Of a DNA stretch of 64,000 nt, positions 53,437-61,377 are shown one piece after another. The position numbers were made by a program, and so were the translations under genes. This DNA is from Alphaproteobacteria bacterium. Its GTDB lineage: Bacteria > Pseudomonadota > Alphaproteobacteria > Sphingomonadales > Emcibacteraceae. The notes beneath the pieces were generated by a model that worked only from the letters and a program-made list of their open reading frames with translations, searched no databases and was not told the DNA's origin. The stretch is from positions 1-64,000 of the forward strand of contig JAUIDN010000002.1 in the NCBI GenBank assembly GCA_030428615.1, written 5' to 3'. Numbering within the stretch: the stretch's first letter is position 1; each line of letters begins with the position of its first letter.

Positions 53437-54039
53437 TCATAAGCCAGCAAGTTCGCCTCTTTGCTTAACTTCATCTGTGATCTTTTTCAGTTCATCACTC
53501 ATGGCATCCAAAAATACGGCCTCAATCGCAGATGAGTACTGCGAGACTTTATCGTACGTGCGTTGATGCATGTGCTTCGGTTTAGCTGGAAATGGCAAGG
53601 TAAGGTTCGGCTCACCTCCGAGCTTCTCCCTTATGGCCTTAGCTTTCTCAGCCAGCCGCCCTTTTTTATCCATATACTGACTAGAATACTTTAATCCCAA
53701 TGCTTGCCGCGACACAAATATTGACGTGTTGACGTCGTAGTACAGCTTTCCGCATTTCCTAAAAGTTTCGGGGCATTCGAACCAGTACCTGTATCCGCCA
53801 TAGTAAGGCTGCGTAGTCTTAATCTCAATGTTCTGACGTTTTCCGGTGGGAAGTGATACCGCCAGTACACCGTTATCAACTGGCTCAAGGAAAAGTTCGA
53901 TATCAATTCCAAACATTTTATCATAATCAATATGACGCTTGGTCACTGCTCCCGGCTCTATGATGTTATTCTTCGCCAGCAGCGCCATATCAAGACAGTA
54001 GTAGTTCTCAACAACATCCTTGCATGCTAAACCGTACAT
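53437..54039 (-). CDS. Conserved hypothetical protein with degenerate zinc-ribbon pattern
   Basis: 200 residues. The stretch YRYWFECPETFRKCGKLYYDV...VSRQALGLKYSSQYMDKKGRLAEKAKAIREKLGG...PFPAKPKHMHQRTYDKV follows the layout of a common proteobacterial family (WFxCPxCGRxxxxLYxxxxxFxCRxCxxLxYxSQ...PKPKxMHxRTYxRL), but the second Cys pair is replaced by Ser/Ala. The in-frame sequence upstream of the ATG also looks protein-like (GKTRRQAQQ) but has no start codon. AGGAGG lies 12 bases before the ATG. Function unknown. Confidence 0.65.
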   Translation of the reverse strand: MYGLACKDVVENYYCLDMALLAKNNIIEPGAVTKRHIDYDKMFGIDIELFLEPVDNGVLAVSLPTGKRQNIEIKTTQPYYGGYRYWFECPETFRKCGKLYYDVNTSIFVSRQALGLKYSSQYMDKKGRLAEKAKAIREKLGGEPNLTLPFPAKPKHMHQRTYDKVSQYSSAIEAVFLDAMSDELKKITDEVKQRGELAGL

Positions 54040-54293
54040 CTGCTGCGCTTGCCTCCTTGTCTTCCCATATTCACTGTATCTTCGAAATCATTAATCAAAT
54101 ACATGATCTAATTTCATCACATATCCATCCGCTATTAACCATAATAACGCTCAAGCGAGGCATAGCCTAACACTATTGACGGTTTACCGTAATTATTTCA
54201 ATTTATTGATATTGTTAATTTTTTATGAATTGTGCTCCCGAGTTATGTGATAAAACTCCCGAACGAAACTGCGGGTTCAAGTTGTGATTATTG

Positions 54294-54326
54294 AAAGTGT
54301 AGACGGTGGTGTCTGTTCTACACTTT
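54294..54326. promoter_or_regulatory. 10-bp inverted repeat AAAGTGTAGA / TCTACACTTT
   Basis: Arms at 54294-54303 and 54317-54326 flank 13 bases; a third half site TCTACATTTT follows at 54339-54348. It lies between the RarA-C-like gene (ends 54374) and the degenerate zinc-ribbon gene (starts 54039) in a 334-bp gap without a gene. It may be an operator or a replication/transfer site. Confidence 0.45.
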
Positions 54327-54373
54327 ATTGTCATTCATTCTACATTTTAAGATTGATCAACTTTATGTATAAA

Positions 54374-55480
54374 TCACCAGCCAGCAGTATCGATGAATGC
54401 TTGCTGACGTTTCGTTATTTCTGCCAAATTGCGTTTAATTAACTTGAAGAGACTATCCACATCTTCAGGGTCCAGCCCCCACCGACAACAATCAGCTTCA
54501 ACCGCGAGATGTCTTAGCTTGTCGCTTCCCGCGAATTCATATTCTTTGTCCAGTTGGTCACTGACAAGGTAGAACAGACCCATCTCCGTGGTTGGCTGCC
54601 ATGCCTTGCGTGGGAGCTTCATATTAAGCCACTGAGTAAGGGTATTGTCTTCATTTAATAAACTCCTGATCACAGCCTTACCGCCCCTCGTGAACTGATC
54701 TAGCGCGAATGACGGGACACTGACATCACCTTCTGCCGATCTAAGATTGTGCGTTCTAATCTGACCGCCCGCACATTCCTTATGGGAAAGCTTAAGAGGC
54801 CAGAATATGGGTAATGCGCATTGAGTGACCCTGATCCCCGCCATGGTCATCATTGGCTGCCACAGTGGGACAGAAAGCTGCTCAATAGCCCATTCATAAG
54901 CGCCAAGGTCTCCAGGCATTTCTGGCATCATCCCGGCCCCAAATCTTTTTGTCCCCGCAAGCAACCACGCTGCTGCTGATCGTTCGAGCAGGAAACGGTC
55001 CTTGTCGATCATGATGTCCACCAAGTGTCGTGGCGTTTTATGGGCGAAGCGATCCCGCAACAGATCAAGGCTCCCGTGGTAGGCTAGGATTGTATGGATA
55101 TGCTCAGCACTTCTTTCCTTGGCTGAAGAGGCTAGTGCGGCGGCACACGCTCTTACGGCTGTGTATATCTTATGTTTGGCTAGATACTTTGTGCCTGAAC
55201 AGGCTAGTACCGTCACTGCCACTGTATCGGGCGCACCCAACCCCACATCTTCGAACGCGACTATAGCCAGTCTTCGCCTTGCGTATCGCTGGTCGATATT
55301 CCAGAGGGTATCCAATGCTCGCAAGGTCAGGGTCAGGTTTCCACGCCGGATACCCTTTTGCAGTGCGGAAGCTGCGACCCACTTGTCGGGCAATGGCTCT
55401 AATGGCGGTGGAAGACCGCGATTATTCTCAATCAGAGTTTCCAGCATATCCCGAAGCTGCATCAAAGCGATATCATTCAT
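54374..55480 (-). CDS. RarA/MgsA C-terminal-domain-like protein without AAA+ domain
   Basis: 368 residues. Residues 30-90 (KWVAASALQKGIRRGNLTLTLRALDTLW...RRLAIVAFEDVGLGAPDTV) resemble the C-terminal tetramerisation domain of RarA/MgsA (LxKSIRGSDPDAALYWLARML...ARRLxxxASEDIGLADP), yet no ATPase domain precedes it. The rest is helical, with late motifs I do not recognise. It stands alone between the recombinase gene and a gene-free gap; a palindrome with its ribosome-binding site in the loop sits directly upstream. Function unknown. Confidence 0.6.
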   Translation of the reverse strand: MNDIALMQLRDMLETLIENNRGLPPPLEPLPDKWVAASALQKGIRRGNLTLTLRALDTLWNIDQRYARRRLAIVAFEDVGLGAPDTVAVTVLACSGTKYLAKHKIYTAVRACAAALASSAKERSAEHIHTILAYHGSLDLLRDRFAHKTPRHLVDIMIDKDRFLLERSAAAWLLAGTKRFGAGMMPEMPGDLGAYEWAIEQLSVPLWQPMMTMAGIRVTQCALPIFWPLKLSHKECAGGQIRTHNLRSAEGDVSVPSFALDQFTRGGKAVIRSLLNEDNTLTQWLNMKLPRKAWQPTTEMGLFYLVSDQLDKEYEFAGSDKLRHLAVEADCCRWGLDPEDVDSLFKLIKRNLAEITKRQQAFIDTAGW

Positions 55481-55506
55481 AGTTAAGTCCTTATAATTAC
55501 TTAACT
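55481..55506. promoter_or_regulatory. Inverted repeat overlapping the ribosome-binding site of the RarA-C-like gene
   Basis: AGTTAAGT (55481-55488) and ACTTAACT (55499-55506) flank 10 bases. On the minus strand the loop carries the AAGG ribosome-binding site and the second arm ends directly at the ATG (55480). It could be a repressor operator or an RNA hairpin controlling translation. Confidence 0.55.
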
Positions 55507-55579
55507 ATCGTAGCTTAGAGCGGACGTGTACAAAGTGATTTAACTTGATATTCCAAATTAAATTAACTGAAGTCAGTTA

Positions 55580-57289
55580 CTAGCTGACAATCAAGTGATC
55601 AAGTTTCAAATCATATTCTACTAAATCGATACATTCTTTTAATTTCTTAATCTGATTAGAACCATAGACAGCATTCATACCTGATTGAGCATGTCCCAAA
55701 ATGGCATCCTGATGGGTATCGAGAATATCTTTATCTTTAAACGCATTCTTAACATTGTGCCTTAATGAATGGAATGAAGTCTTATCTGTTTTAATCCCTA
55801 ATTTTTCCATGCGATAGCGAAACTTCTTACTGAATAAGTCCGAATAATAACCTTTGGTGCTTGGTTTAATCTCTTCAAAAATACGCTTCATATTCTTTTT
55901 CTTTTGCTTATCCCAATATTGAATAAAACCAAATTCGATCAGATTTTTATGTAGTGGTACTTTTCTCACGGAAGACATGGTCTTTACCGATTTATTAACG
56001 TCGTCCGGATCAGCTTTAACATCGAACACCCAGATATCATCCACTAAGCACAAGTCCGTCAGAGCCAATTGTATTATCTCTCCCAGCCTCATTCCTGTAT
56101 ACAATCCGATTAGTGGCACCCAGTATAGACCATCCTTAATTATTAATTCGCCGGGCTTAAGCCTATTACCTGGAGATTTGCATCCGCTATAAATTGGGCT
56201 ATTGAACCAAACTTTCAACTGTTCGTGTGAAAATGGGTCTTTTTTATCCAACGCATTTTTCTTTACCGTCACCTTTAATCCGGTAATCGGAGATACATTT
56301 ATATCGTATTCAAGCGTTACCCATTTCATAAAGGCACTTATCGTTCCCCAGTATTTATGTGCTGTTTCAGGCGAGATTACTTCTAAATTTTTATTTGCCT
56401 TTACGGCTTCTTGAACTGTCAAATTATTCAGCTCCTTTTCTTTCATGTAATTTTTCGGTATGGCTTCGATCATATCGCGAAAATCTCGCATTTCGTCTTT
56501 AGACACTAGCTTTATGTTTTTGTGTCCAATTGCCGCGTTCAACCAATTCAAACACCGGGCATTTTCCTCGATCGTCTTTTTCTTCCACACCTTTTCAGAT
56601 TTAAATGAGACGTATTTTTCAAGCAGTGTTGAAACCTTGAATTTATTATTGTCATGATCACTGTTTAATGGCGTTATCAAATCTGAGGTTTGATCTGAAT
56701 TATATCCAGCGAAAAGTGGCTCCTTGATTGCTCGCTCGTGAAAATTTCCTCGTATTGTTGCGATGTATATTCGGTAAAGCTCGTATCTTGCTCGCGCTAT
56801 GCCTTCTAAAAACCGAAGTCTCAACAATCCCTTTTCCGGAAGTTCCAGATCGTTATTTTCGAGAAGCTCTTCCGCATCTGATATTGTAACTAGTGAGAAA
56901 TTCTTCGACATTATTTCGTTGGTCAACTTCATATTATTGGCTTTTACATCAGTAAGCTCGTGGGTTAAATCCAGATCAGACCGAGCCATATCCATTCCCA
57001 GCAGCATTTCACTTTCTTCATAATTATCTCGAAAGTACCATTGAACTAGTTCGTCGGCCTTTTGTTTAGTGAGTTTTTTCATAGCCAGTTTCCCCATCAC
57101 ATCATCGAATTCTTTTGCGTGCGAACTTAACCTTAAGCAAATAAGCGCCGCCTTGTCAAAATCAGACGTCTCTAGCGAATGGCACAGCTCCCACTTGTTC
57201 AGTAGTATTCGTGCATTGGACGACAATCGGTATCGAAAATAGTACACACCATTACGATTATATAAATGTGGGACCTTTTCTTGCCGCAT
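55580..57289 (-). CDS. Island tyrosine recombinase (integrase) next to tRNA-Leu
   Basis: 569 residues from the ATG at 57289, preceded by a perfect AAGGAGG; the open frame continues upstream through the tRNA, which rules out earlier starts. Residues 1-90 are a DUF6538-like N-terminal domain (VPHLYNRNGVYYFRYRL). The catalytic domain shows Arg in YTGMRLGEIIQL, HxxR in FHSLRHNVKNAF, and GHAQSGMNAVYG with the Tyr. Arm-type repeats lie between the gene and the attachment site, so the recombinase probably represses itself. Confidence 0.92.
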   Translation of the reverse strand: MRQEKVPHLYNRNGVYYFRYRLSSNARILLNKWELCHSLETSDFDKAALICLRLSSHAKEFDDVMGKLAMKKLTKQKADELVQWYFRDNYEESEMLLGMDMARSDLDLTHELTDVKANNMKLTNEIMSKNFSLVTISDAEELLENNDLELPEKGLLRLRFLEGIARARYELYRIYIATIRGNFHERAIKEPLFAGYNSDQTSDLITPLNSDHDNNKFKVSTLLEKYVSFKSEKVWKKKTIEENARCLNWLNAAIGHKNIKLVSKDEMRDFRDMIEAIPKNYMKEKELNNLTVQEAVKANKNLEVISPETAHKYWGTISAFMKWVTLEYDINVSPITGLKVTVKKNALDKKDPFSHEQLKVWFNSPIYSGCKSPGNRLKPGELIIKDGLYWVPLIGLYTGMRLGEIIQLALTDLCLVDDIWVFDVKADPDDVNKSVKTMSSVRKVPLHKNLIEFGFIQYWDKQKKKNMKRIFEEIKPSTKGYYSDLFSKKFRYRMEKLGIKTDKTSFHSLRHNVKNAFKDKDILDTHQDAILGHAQSGMNAVYGSNQIKKLKECIDLVEYDLKLDHLIVS

Positions 57290-57298
57290 AACACCTCC

Positions 57299-57321
57299 TT
57301 GTGTAACAAGTTGTGTAACAA
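57299..57321 (+). repeat. Two TTGTGTAACAA repeats, probable recombinase arm sites (right end)
   Basis: Copies at 57299-57309 and 57311-57321, 12 bases apart, directly upstream of the recombinase gene. They match the cluster at 41640-41695 at the opposite end of the island. Confidence 0.7.
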
Positions 57322-57384
57322 AAAAGGCTTTCACCCAAACTGGATAAAATGATAATCTATTAGTATCAAGGGGATAGAGTAAAA

Positions 57385-57402
57385 GTGGTGCCCCCAGTCG
57401 GA
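57385..57402 (+). repeat. Right attachment site at the tRNA-Leu 3' end
   Basis: GTGGTGCCCCCAGTCGGA, identical to 41574-41591. It covers the last 17 bases of the intact tRNA gene (CCA included) plus one flanking base, so integration leaves the tRNA whole. Confidence 0.9.
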
Positions 57403-57470
57403 CTCGAACCGACACGGCCGAAGCCACTGGATTTTGAATCCAGCGTGTCTACCAATTCCACCACAGGGGC
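57386..57470 (-). tRNA. tRNA-Leu (anticodon CAA)
   Basis: 85 bases with an encoded CCA end. The acceptor stem pairs GCCCCTG with TGGGGGC (two G-U pairs). The anticodon stem CTGGA/TCCAG encloses the loop TTCAAAA with anticodon CAA, reading UUG. The long variable arm (GGCTTCGGCC region) identifies a class II leucine tRNA, and the T-arm has GGTTCGAGTCC. It is the integration target of the genomic island. Confidence 0.95.
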
Positions 57471-57629
57471 CCCGGGTATGGAATACACTAAATCTAAAGT
57501 GTGGGCGCATCATAACGCGAAGTTTCTTCCCGTCAAGCATCAGATAACACTGAAATTCAATAAAATTACTTTTTTTTAAATCTTCCTGGTGTAGAACTAA
57601 ATCTCATAACAAAAAGGGTGAAAAAATTA

Positions 57630-58208
57630 ATGCTCAAAAAGCTCTATGATCGTGTGATGGATCTTGCGGATCATCCGAAAGCATTGTGGTTTCTTGCGGT
57701 AATGTCATTTGCGGAAAGTTCATTTTTCCCAATCCCACCGGATGTGCTTTTAATTCCCATGGTCCTTGCTGCACCAACACGGGCGTGGCGCATTGCATTT
57801 GTCTGTTCGGTAAGTTCCCTGCTCGGCGGTATATTCGGATATATGATCGGGGCGTACTTCTTTGATGCAATTGGCCAGCCTATCGTTGACTTTTATCATC
57901 TTCAGGCACAGTTCGAACGTTTTCGGACTCTTTATAACGAATATGGCGCGGTTATTGTCAGCGTCGCCGGTTTTTCACCGATCCCTTACAAAGTTTTTAC
58001 CATAGCCAGTGGTGTCACCAATCTTGATCTAATGACATTCATCATCGCCAGTGCCGTATCGCGGAGCGCACGTTTCTTTCTTGTGGCGGCCCTTCTCTGG
58101 AAATACGGGGAGCCGATCAAAGGGTTTATTGAAAATCATCTGGCAAAACTCACGATGCTTTTCTGTATTCTTTTGGTTGGCATGTTTGTTTTGCTTAAGT
58201 ATATATAA
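57630..58208 (+). CDS. YqaA-type SNARE-associated (VTT/DedA-like) membrane protein
   Basis: 192 residues from the ATG at 57630; a GTG at 57618 in the same frame overlaps the ribosome-binding region and is less likely. Membrane helices are at about 20-45, 55-75, 120-145 and 170-190. The motifs AESSFFPIPPDVLLIPM, LLGGIFGYMIG and AGFSPIPYKVFTIASG are typical of the YqaA/DedA superfamily, linked to lipid scrambling and membrane homeostasis. It starts a run with dsbB and COQ7. Confidence 0.88.
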   Translation: MLKKLYDRVMDLADHPKALWFLAVMSFAESSFFPIPPDVLLIPMVLAAPTRAWRIAFVCSVSSLLGGIFGYMIGAYFFDAIGQPIVDFYHLQAQFERFRTLYNEYGAVIVSVAGFSPIPYKVFTIASGVTNLDLMTFIIASAVSRSARFFLVAALLWKYGEPIKGFIENHLAKLTMLFCILLVGMFVLLKYI

Positions 58209-58211
58209 TGT

Positions 58212-58730
58212 ATGATCAGCCAATTAAAATCGCTTTGGAATTTTGCATTTCAGCATATCCTTGAACTGTCGCTAGTTGCATCGGTGCTGATGCTTGGCGG
58301 CGCGTACGGTTTTGAATATATCGGCGGACTTTACCCCTGTGATCTTTGCTGGCCGCAGCGGTATGCCCATATGGCGGTGATCATCTTCGCCAGCTTTGCT
58401 TTATTCCTGCGGAAAAAAGCCCCCGACAAATGGATCCGTTTTAAAATAATGACCCTTTTTTCATATGCCGTCAGTGTCGGCTATTCCGGTTACCATGCGG
58501 GCGTAGAACAAAAATGGTGGGAAGGCCCGGATAGTTGCACCCTTCAGGCAGGAGGGGACAACATGTCCGCTGAGCAATTCTTTCAGGATCTTGGCAGTGT
58601 CACATTTGTGCGTTGCGACGATATCCCCTGGGATTTATTCGGCATTTCGATGGCGGGCTATAATTTTCTGATATCGCTTATCCTGTTTATCATGTTATTC
58701 TTAAGCGTAAAACAGGATTTAAGACGATGA
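58212..58730 (+). CDS. dsbB: DsbB, disulfide bond formation protein
   Basis: 172 residues with four membrane helices. The first redox pair is Cys43-Cys46 (LYPCDLCWPQRY), the second pair Cys109 and Cys135 (DSCTLQ, VRCDDIPW), as in DsbB, which reoxidises DsbA using quinone. It starts 3 bases after the YqaA-like gene and its stop overlaps the COQ7 ATG, so the quinone-dependent oxidase and a quinone-synthesis gene are co-translated. Confidence 0.93.
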   Translation: MISQLKSLWNFAFQHILELSLVASVLMLGGAYGFEYIGGLYPCDLCWPQRYAHMAVIIFASFALFLRKKAPDKWIRFKIMTLFSYAVSVGYSGYHAGVEQKWWEGPDSCTLQAGGDNMSAEQFFQDLGSVTFVRCDDIPWDLFGISMAGYNFLISLILFIMLFLSVKQDLRR

Positions 58731-59281
58731 GCGCGTTAAAAGGAAAGAATATCCCGAACAGACCAAGCAAGGAAGAACAGCTTGACCGTATTGTCCGTGT
58801 TGACCACGCGGGGGAATATGGTGCCGTGCGTATTTATGAAGGGCAGCTTGCGGTATTTGGTGATAATCACCCCATGTCTAACACAATAAAGCATATGAAG
58901 GAACAGGAAGACGTCCATCTGGAACGTTTTGACAAGTTGATCCGTGAATATAATGCCCGTCCCACATTTATAACCCCTCTTTGGCATGTTGCCGGATACG
59001 CCCTTGGGGCGGGAACAGCACTTATGGGACCCAAGGCGGCAATGGCTTGCACGGAAGCAGTGGAAGAAGTGATAGATAAACATTACGCTGAACAGATTGA
59101 AAGCCTTGATGAAGAGGAAGGGGCGCTCGCCGAAACGCTTGAAAAATTTCGTCAGGAAGAAGTGGAACATAAAAACATCGCCATTGAAAATGGGGCGCAG
59201 GAAACACCGGGGCACGGGCTTCTATACGGTGCCATTAAACTGGGCGTTAAAACCGTGATAAAAATTGCGGAACGTATTTAA
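58727..59281 (+). CDS. coq7: COQ7-type demethoxyubiquinone hydroxylase
   Basis: 184 residues, the bacterial COQ7 length. Di-iron ligands: Glu30 (DHAGEYGAVRIY), Glu61 and His64 (EQEDVHLERF), Glu113 region (CTEAVEEVIDKHY), Glu145 and His148 (EEVEHKN). It hydroxylates demethoxyubiquinone in ubiquinone synthesis, the alphaproteobacterial alternative to UbiF. ATGA overlap with dsbB; the 3' end overlaps the opposing esterase gene by 4 bases. Confidence 0.95.
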   Translation: MSALKGKNIPNRPSKEEQLDRIVRVDHAGEYGAVRIYEGQLAVFGDNHPMSNTIKHMKEQEDVHLERFDKLIREYNARPTFITPLWHVAGYALGAGTALMGPKAAMACTEAVEEVIDKHYAEQIESLDEEEGALAETLEKFRQEEVEHKNIAIENGAQETPGHGLLYGAIKLGVKTVIKIAERI

Positions 59282-59928
59282 AGTTTGGCGAGAAATTCCA
59301 ACGCCTTATGAAGACCATCCGGGCCAATCGAATGCATGACGCCGGGCGAAACATGATTATCCACATCGACATCAATTTCCTGCAATGCAATAAACGCCTG
59401 ATGCATCAGTTCCACTGGAACCACATTATCCATTTCACCATGGATAAGAACCACTGGCGGTTTCGACGTAATGTCACTTTGCCAGTTCTCCGGAAGCGTC
59501 ATCGCCCCTGAAAATCCAACAATTCCACCAATATCGGATGGTCGGCGCAACCCCACATGCAGGCACATCATCGTACCCTGCGAAAACCCGATCAAAACCA
59601 GATCTTTTTCTTCAAGTCCATATCGTTCGAGTTCCTGATCAATAAAATGATGCAGTGTTGGCGCGGCTTTCAACGTTCCAACCAGTCTTTCCTCTTGGCT
59701 TAAGTTGGTGAGCGCAAACCATTGATACCCGTTAGGTGCACCGTAACAGATCTCAGGCGCATTGGGTGAAACGTATACTGCGTCTGGCAACACCCGTTTA
59801 AGATGCGGGACAAGGGTAATCAAATCATCCCCGTTCGAGCCATACCCATGACAAAGAATAACCAGTTTATCCGGTTTGCCACCTTCCGGTTCAACGCGTG
59901 GGCCGTTAAGTTGTGGTAAATCTGACAT
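59278..59928 (-). CDS. Phospholipase/carboxylesterase family alpha/beta hydrolase
   Basis: 216 residues from the ATG at 59928 (MSDLPQLNGPRVEPEGG); the frame is open further upstream, but that part does not fit the family and runs toward the divergent gltX-like gene. Catalytic triad: Ser in GFSQGTMM, Asp in GEMDNVVP, His in PGVMHSIGPDG. CHGYGSNGDDL is the oxyanion loop. Members are serine esterases of the YpfH/acyl-thioesterase type with short-chain or lysophospholipid substrates. Confidence 0.88.
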   Translation of the reverse strand: MSDLPQLNGPRVEPEGGKPDKLVILCHGYGSNGDDLITLVPHLKRVLPDAVYVSPNAPEICYGAPNGYQWFALTNLSQEERLVGTLKAAPTLHHFIDQELERYGLEEKDLVLIGFSQGTMMCLHVGLRRPSDIGGIVGFSGAMTLPENWQSDITSKPPVVLIHGEMDNVVPVELMHQAFIALQEIDVDVDNHVSPGVMHSIGPDGLHKALEFLAKL

Positions 59929-59995
59929 GGGTACTTCGCTTTCGATTAAAAACTTGTTATAGAAAATATATTTCATTCTTACAATAACGGCCTTT

Positions 59996-60868
59996 ATGAC
60001 GCAATCCGCTAAAATTATCACACGATTTGCACCAAGCCCCAGCGGCCACCTGCACCTTGGTCATGCGTATAGCGCAAAACTTAATTATGATTTTGCAAGA
60101 AAAAATGGCGGGATGTTTATCCTGCGCATTGAAGATATTGATCATCTGCGCTGCAAACTGGAATATGAGAAAAGCATTTTTGAAGATTTACACTGGCTTG
60201 GCTTAAGCTGGCCGGAACCTGTACGGAGGCAATCCGAACATTTTGACGATTATCAGCAAGCGCTTTCAAAACTTCGGGAAATGAATCTGCTTTATCCCTG
60301 TTTTTGCACCCGAAAAGACATCAAAAAAGAAATAGAGGAAAGTAGCCGGGCACCGCATATGCCGCCTAAGATGGGGCCGGAAGGGATTATCTATCCCGGA
60401 ATCTGCAAAAAGCTTACTCAAAAGCAGATCCGGCAAAAAATTGATGATGGGGTGCCCCATGCCCTGCGTCTTGATATGGACCAGGCGCTTTCCATGATCA
60501 AAAATCCACTTTACTGGACCGATTTAAAGACGGGAAAACAGAAAGCCGACCCGGCCCTCCTTGGCGATGTCGTGCTTGCGAGAAAAGATTTCCCCACCAG
60601 TTATCATCTTTCCGTGGTTGTTGATGATCACCTGCAAAATATTACAAACATTATACGCGGTCAGGATCTTTATTACGCAAGTCATTTTCACAGACTGCTT
60701 CAGCACCTTCTTGGTCTAAAAACACCGATCTATGATCACCACCCGCTTCTCACGACCAAGGACGGCAATCGGCTAGCAAAACGGGATAAATCAATCACCA
60801 TAAAATCAATCAGAGAGAACGGTGTCAAACCCGATGATCTGGACGCATTGATTCAGCAATATCTTTAA
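59996..60868 (+). CDS. gluQ: Glutamyl-Q tRNA(Asp) synthetase
   Basis: 290 residues, the GluQRS length, with only the catalytic half of GluRS. Signature TRFAPSPSGHLHLGHAYSA; zinc site with CFCTRKD and IYPGICKK; the KMSKS loop is modified to LAKRDKS, as in this family. It attaches glutamate to queuosine in tRNA-Asp. It is divergent from the esterase gene and its stop overlaps the opposing SnoaL-like gene by 4 bases. Confidence 0.9.
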   Translation: MTQSAKIITRFAPSPSGHLHLGHAYSAKLNYDFARKNGGMFILRIEDIDHLRCKLEYEKSIFEDLHWLGLSWPEPVRRQSEHFDDYQQALSKLREMNLLYPCFCTRKDIKKEIEESSRAPHMPPKMGPEGIIYPGICKKLTQKQIRQKIDDGVPHALRLDMDQALSMIKNPLYWTDLKTGKQKADPALLGDVVLARKDFPTSYHLSVVVDDHLQNITNIIRGQDLYYASHFHRLLQHLLGLKTPIYDHHPLLTTKDGNRLAKRDKSITIKSIRENGVKPDDLDALIQQYL

Positions 60869-61365
60869 TTTTCGTCGCGTTTTGCCTGTTCATCGGCAAT
60901 GATTTTTCCGACCTCCCCGGCAACTTCATTATAGACAAGAAAACTTAAAACATATTGGGCAACTTTCCAGGCGCCATCTACTTTTTCAAGCACCCCTGAC
61001 CCACGAAACCGACCTCCATAGCGGTTTGAAACACTGGTTTCATCAAACCACGCCACGGTTCCATCCTTAGAAAAACTGATATTTTTCTTTTCAGAATGAT
61101 AGGACCAGCCGCCATTTGCAAAGCGCATCGCCACATAATCCGTAAAATCCGGGTGTAGCGGCCAACGTTCCCATTCATCCGTTCCCAGAAAAACACCATC
61201 TTCAGTGAAATGGCCCAGATAACGGTCTTTGTCCGCTTTTGCAGCGGCATCATGAAAATCATCCAGAACGGCAATAATAGCCTTTTCATCTTCCGGGAAG
61301 CTTTGCGCCAACGCAGGCGAAGCCATAAACCCCATAATCACGAGAGCGGCAAATATTTTTTTCAT
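60865..61365 (-). CDS. Secreted SnoaL/NTF2-like protein
   Basis: 166 residues: signal peptide about 1-20 (cleavage after ALA) and an NTF2-like domain (FPEDEKAIIAVLDDFHDAAAKADKDRYLGHFTEDGVFLGTDEWERW...GGRFRGSGVLEKVDGAWKVAQYVLSF) of the DUF4440/SnoaL group. The family contains both enzymes and non-catalytic binding proteins; the substrate is unknown. It lies 12 bases after the AlaX-type gene on the same strand, probably in one unit. Confidence 0.85.
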   Translation of the reverse strand: MKKIFAALVIMGFMASPALAQSFPEDEKAIIAVLDDFHDAAAKADKDRYLGHFTEDGVFLGTDEWERWPLHPDFTDYVAMRFANGGWSYHSEKKNISFSKDGTVAWFDETSVSNRYGGRFRGSGVLEKVDGAWKVAQYVLSFLVYNEVAGEVGKIIADEQAKRDEN

Positions 61366-61377
61366 AATAAACTTCCC

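Larger units (their letters stand above)
41574..57402. mobile_element. 15.8-kb genomic island integrated at tRNA-Leu(CAA)
   Basis: Bounded by an 18-bp direct repeat (41574-41591 and 57385-57402) that includes the last 17 bases of the tRNA-Leu gene. A tyrosine recombinase gene (55580-57289) lies beside the tRNA, and TTGTGTAACAA repeats lie inside both ends. It carries about 15 genes, including a Gabija-like nuclease-helicase-exonuclease operon, a deoxyribosyltransferase-like protein and a second recombinase. No relaxase, conjugation genes or phage structural genes were recognised, so it looks like a mobilisable or satellite-type integrative element. Confidence 0.88.

Noticed and set aside
53243-53566. 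107-residue frame on the plus strand
   Set aside because: It overlaps the better-supported gene at 53437-54039 on the other strand and has no recognisable family or ribosome-binding site.
41574-57402. Calling the island a prophage
   Set aside because: No capsid, tail, terminase or lysis genes are recognisable; only recombinases, regulators and defence-like cargo.
57290-57427. N-terminal extension of the recombinase frame running through the tRNA gene
   Set aside because: The extension covers the tRNA and arm repeats, while the ATG at 57289 has a perfect AAGGAGG and starts the DUF6538-like domain.
58736-59215. 159-residue minus-strand frame inside COQ7
   Set aside because: Antisense shadow of COQ7, Phe/Cys-rich product typical of such frames.
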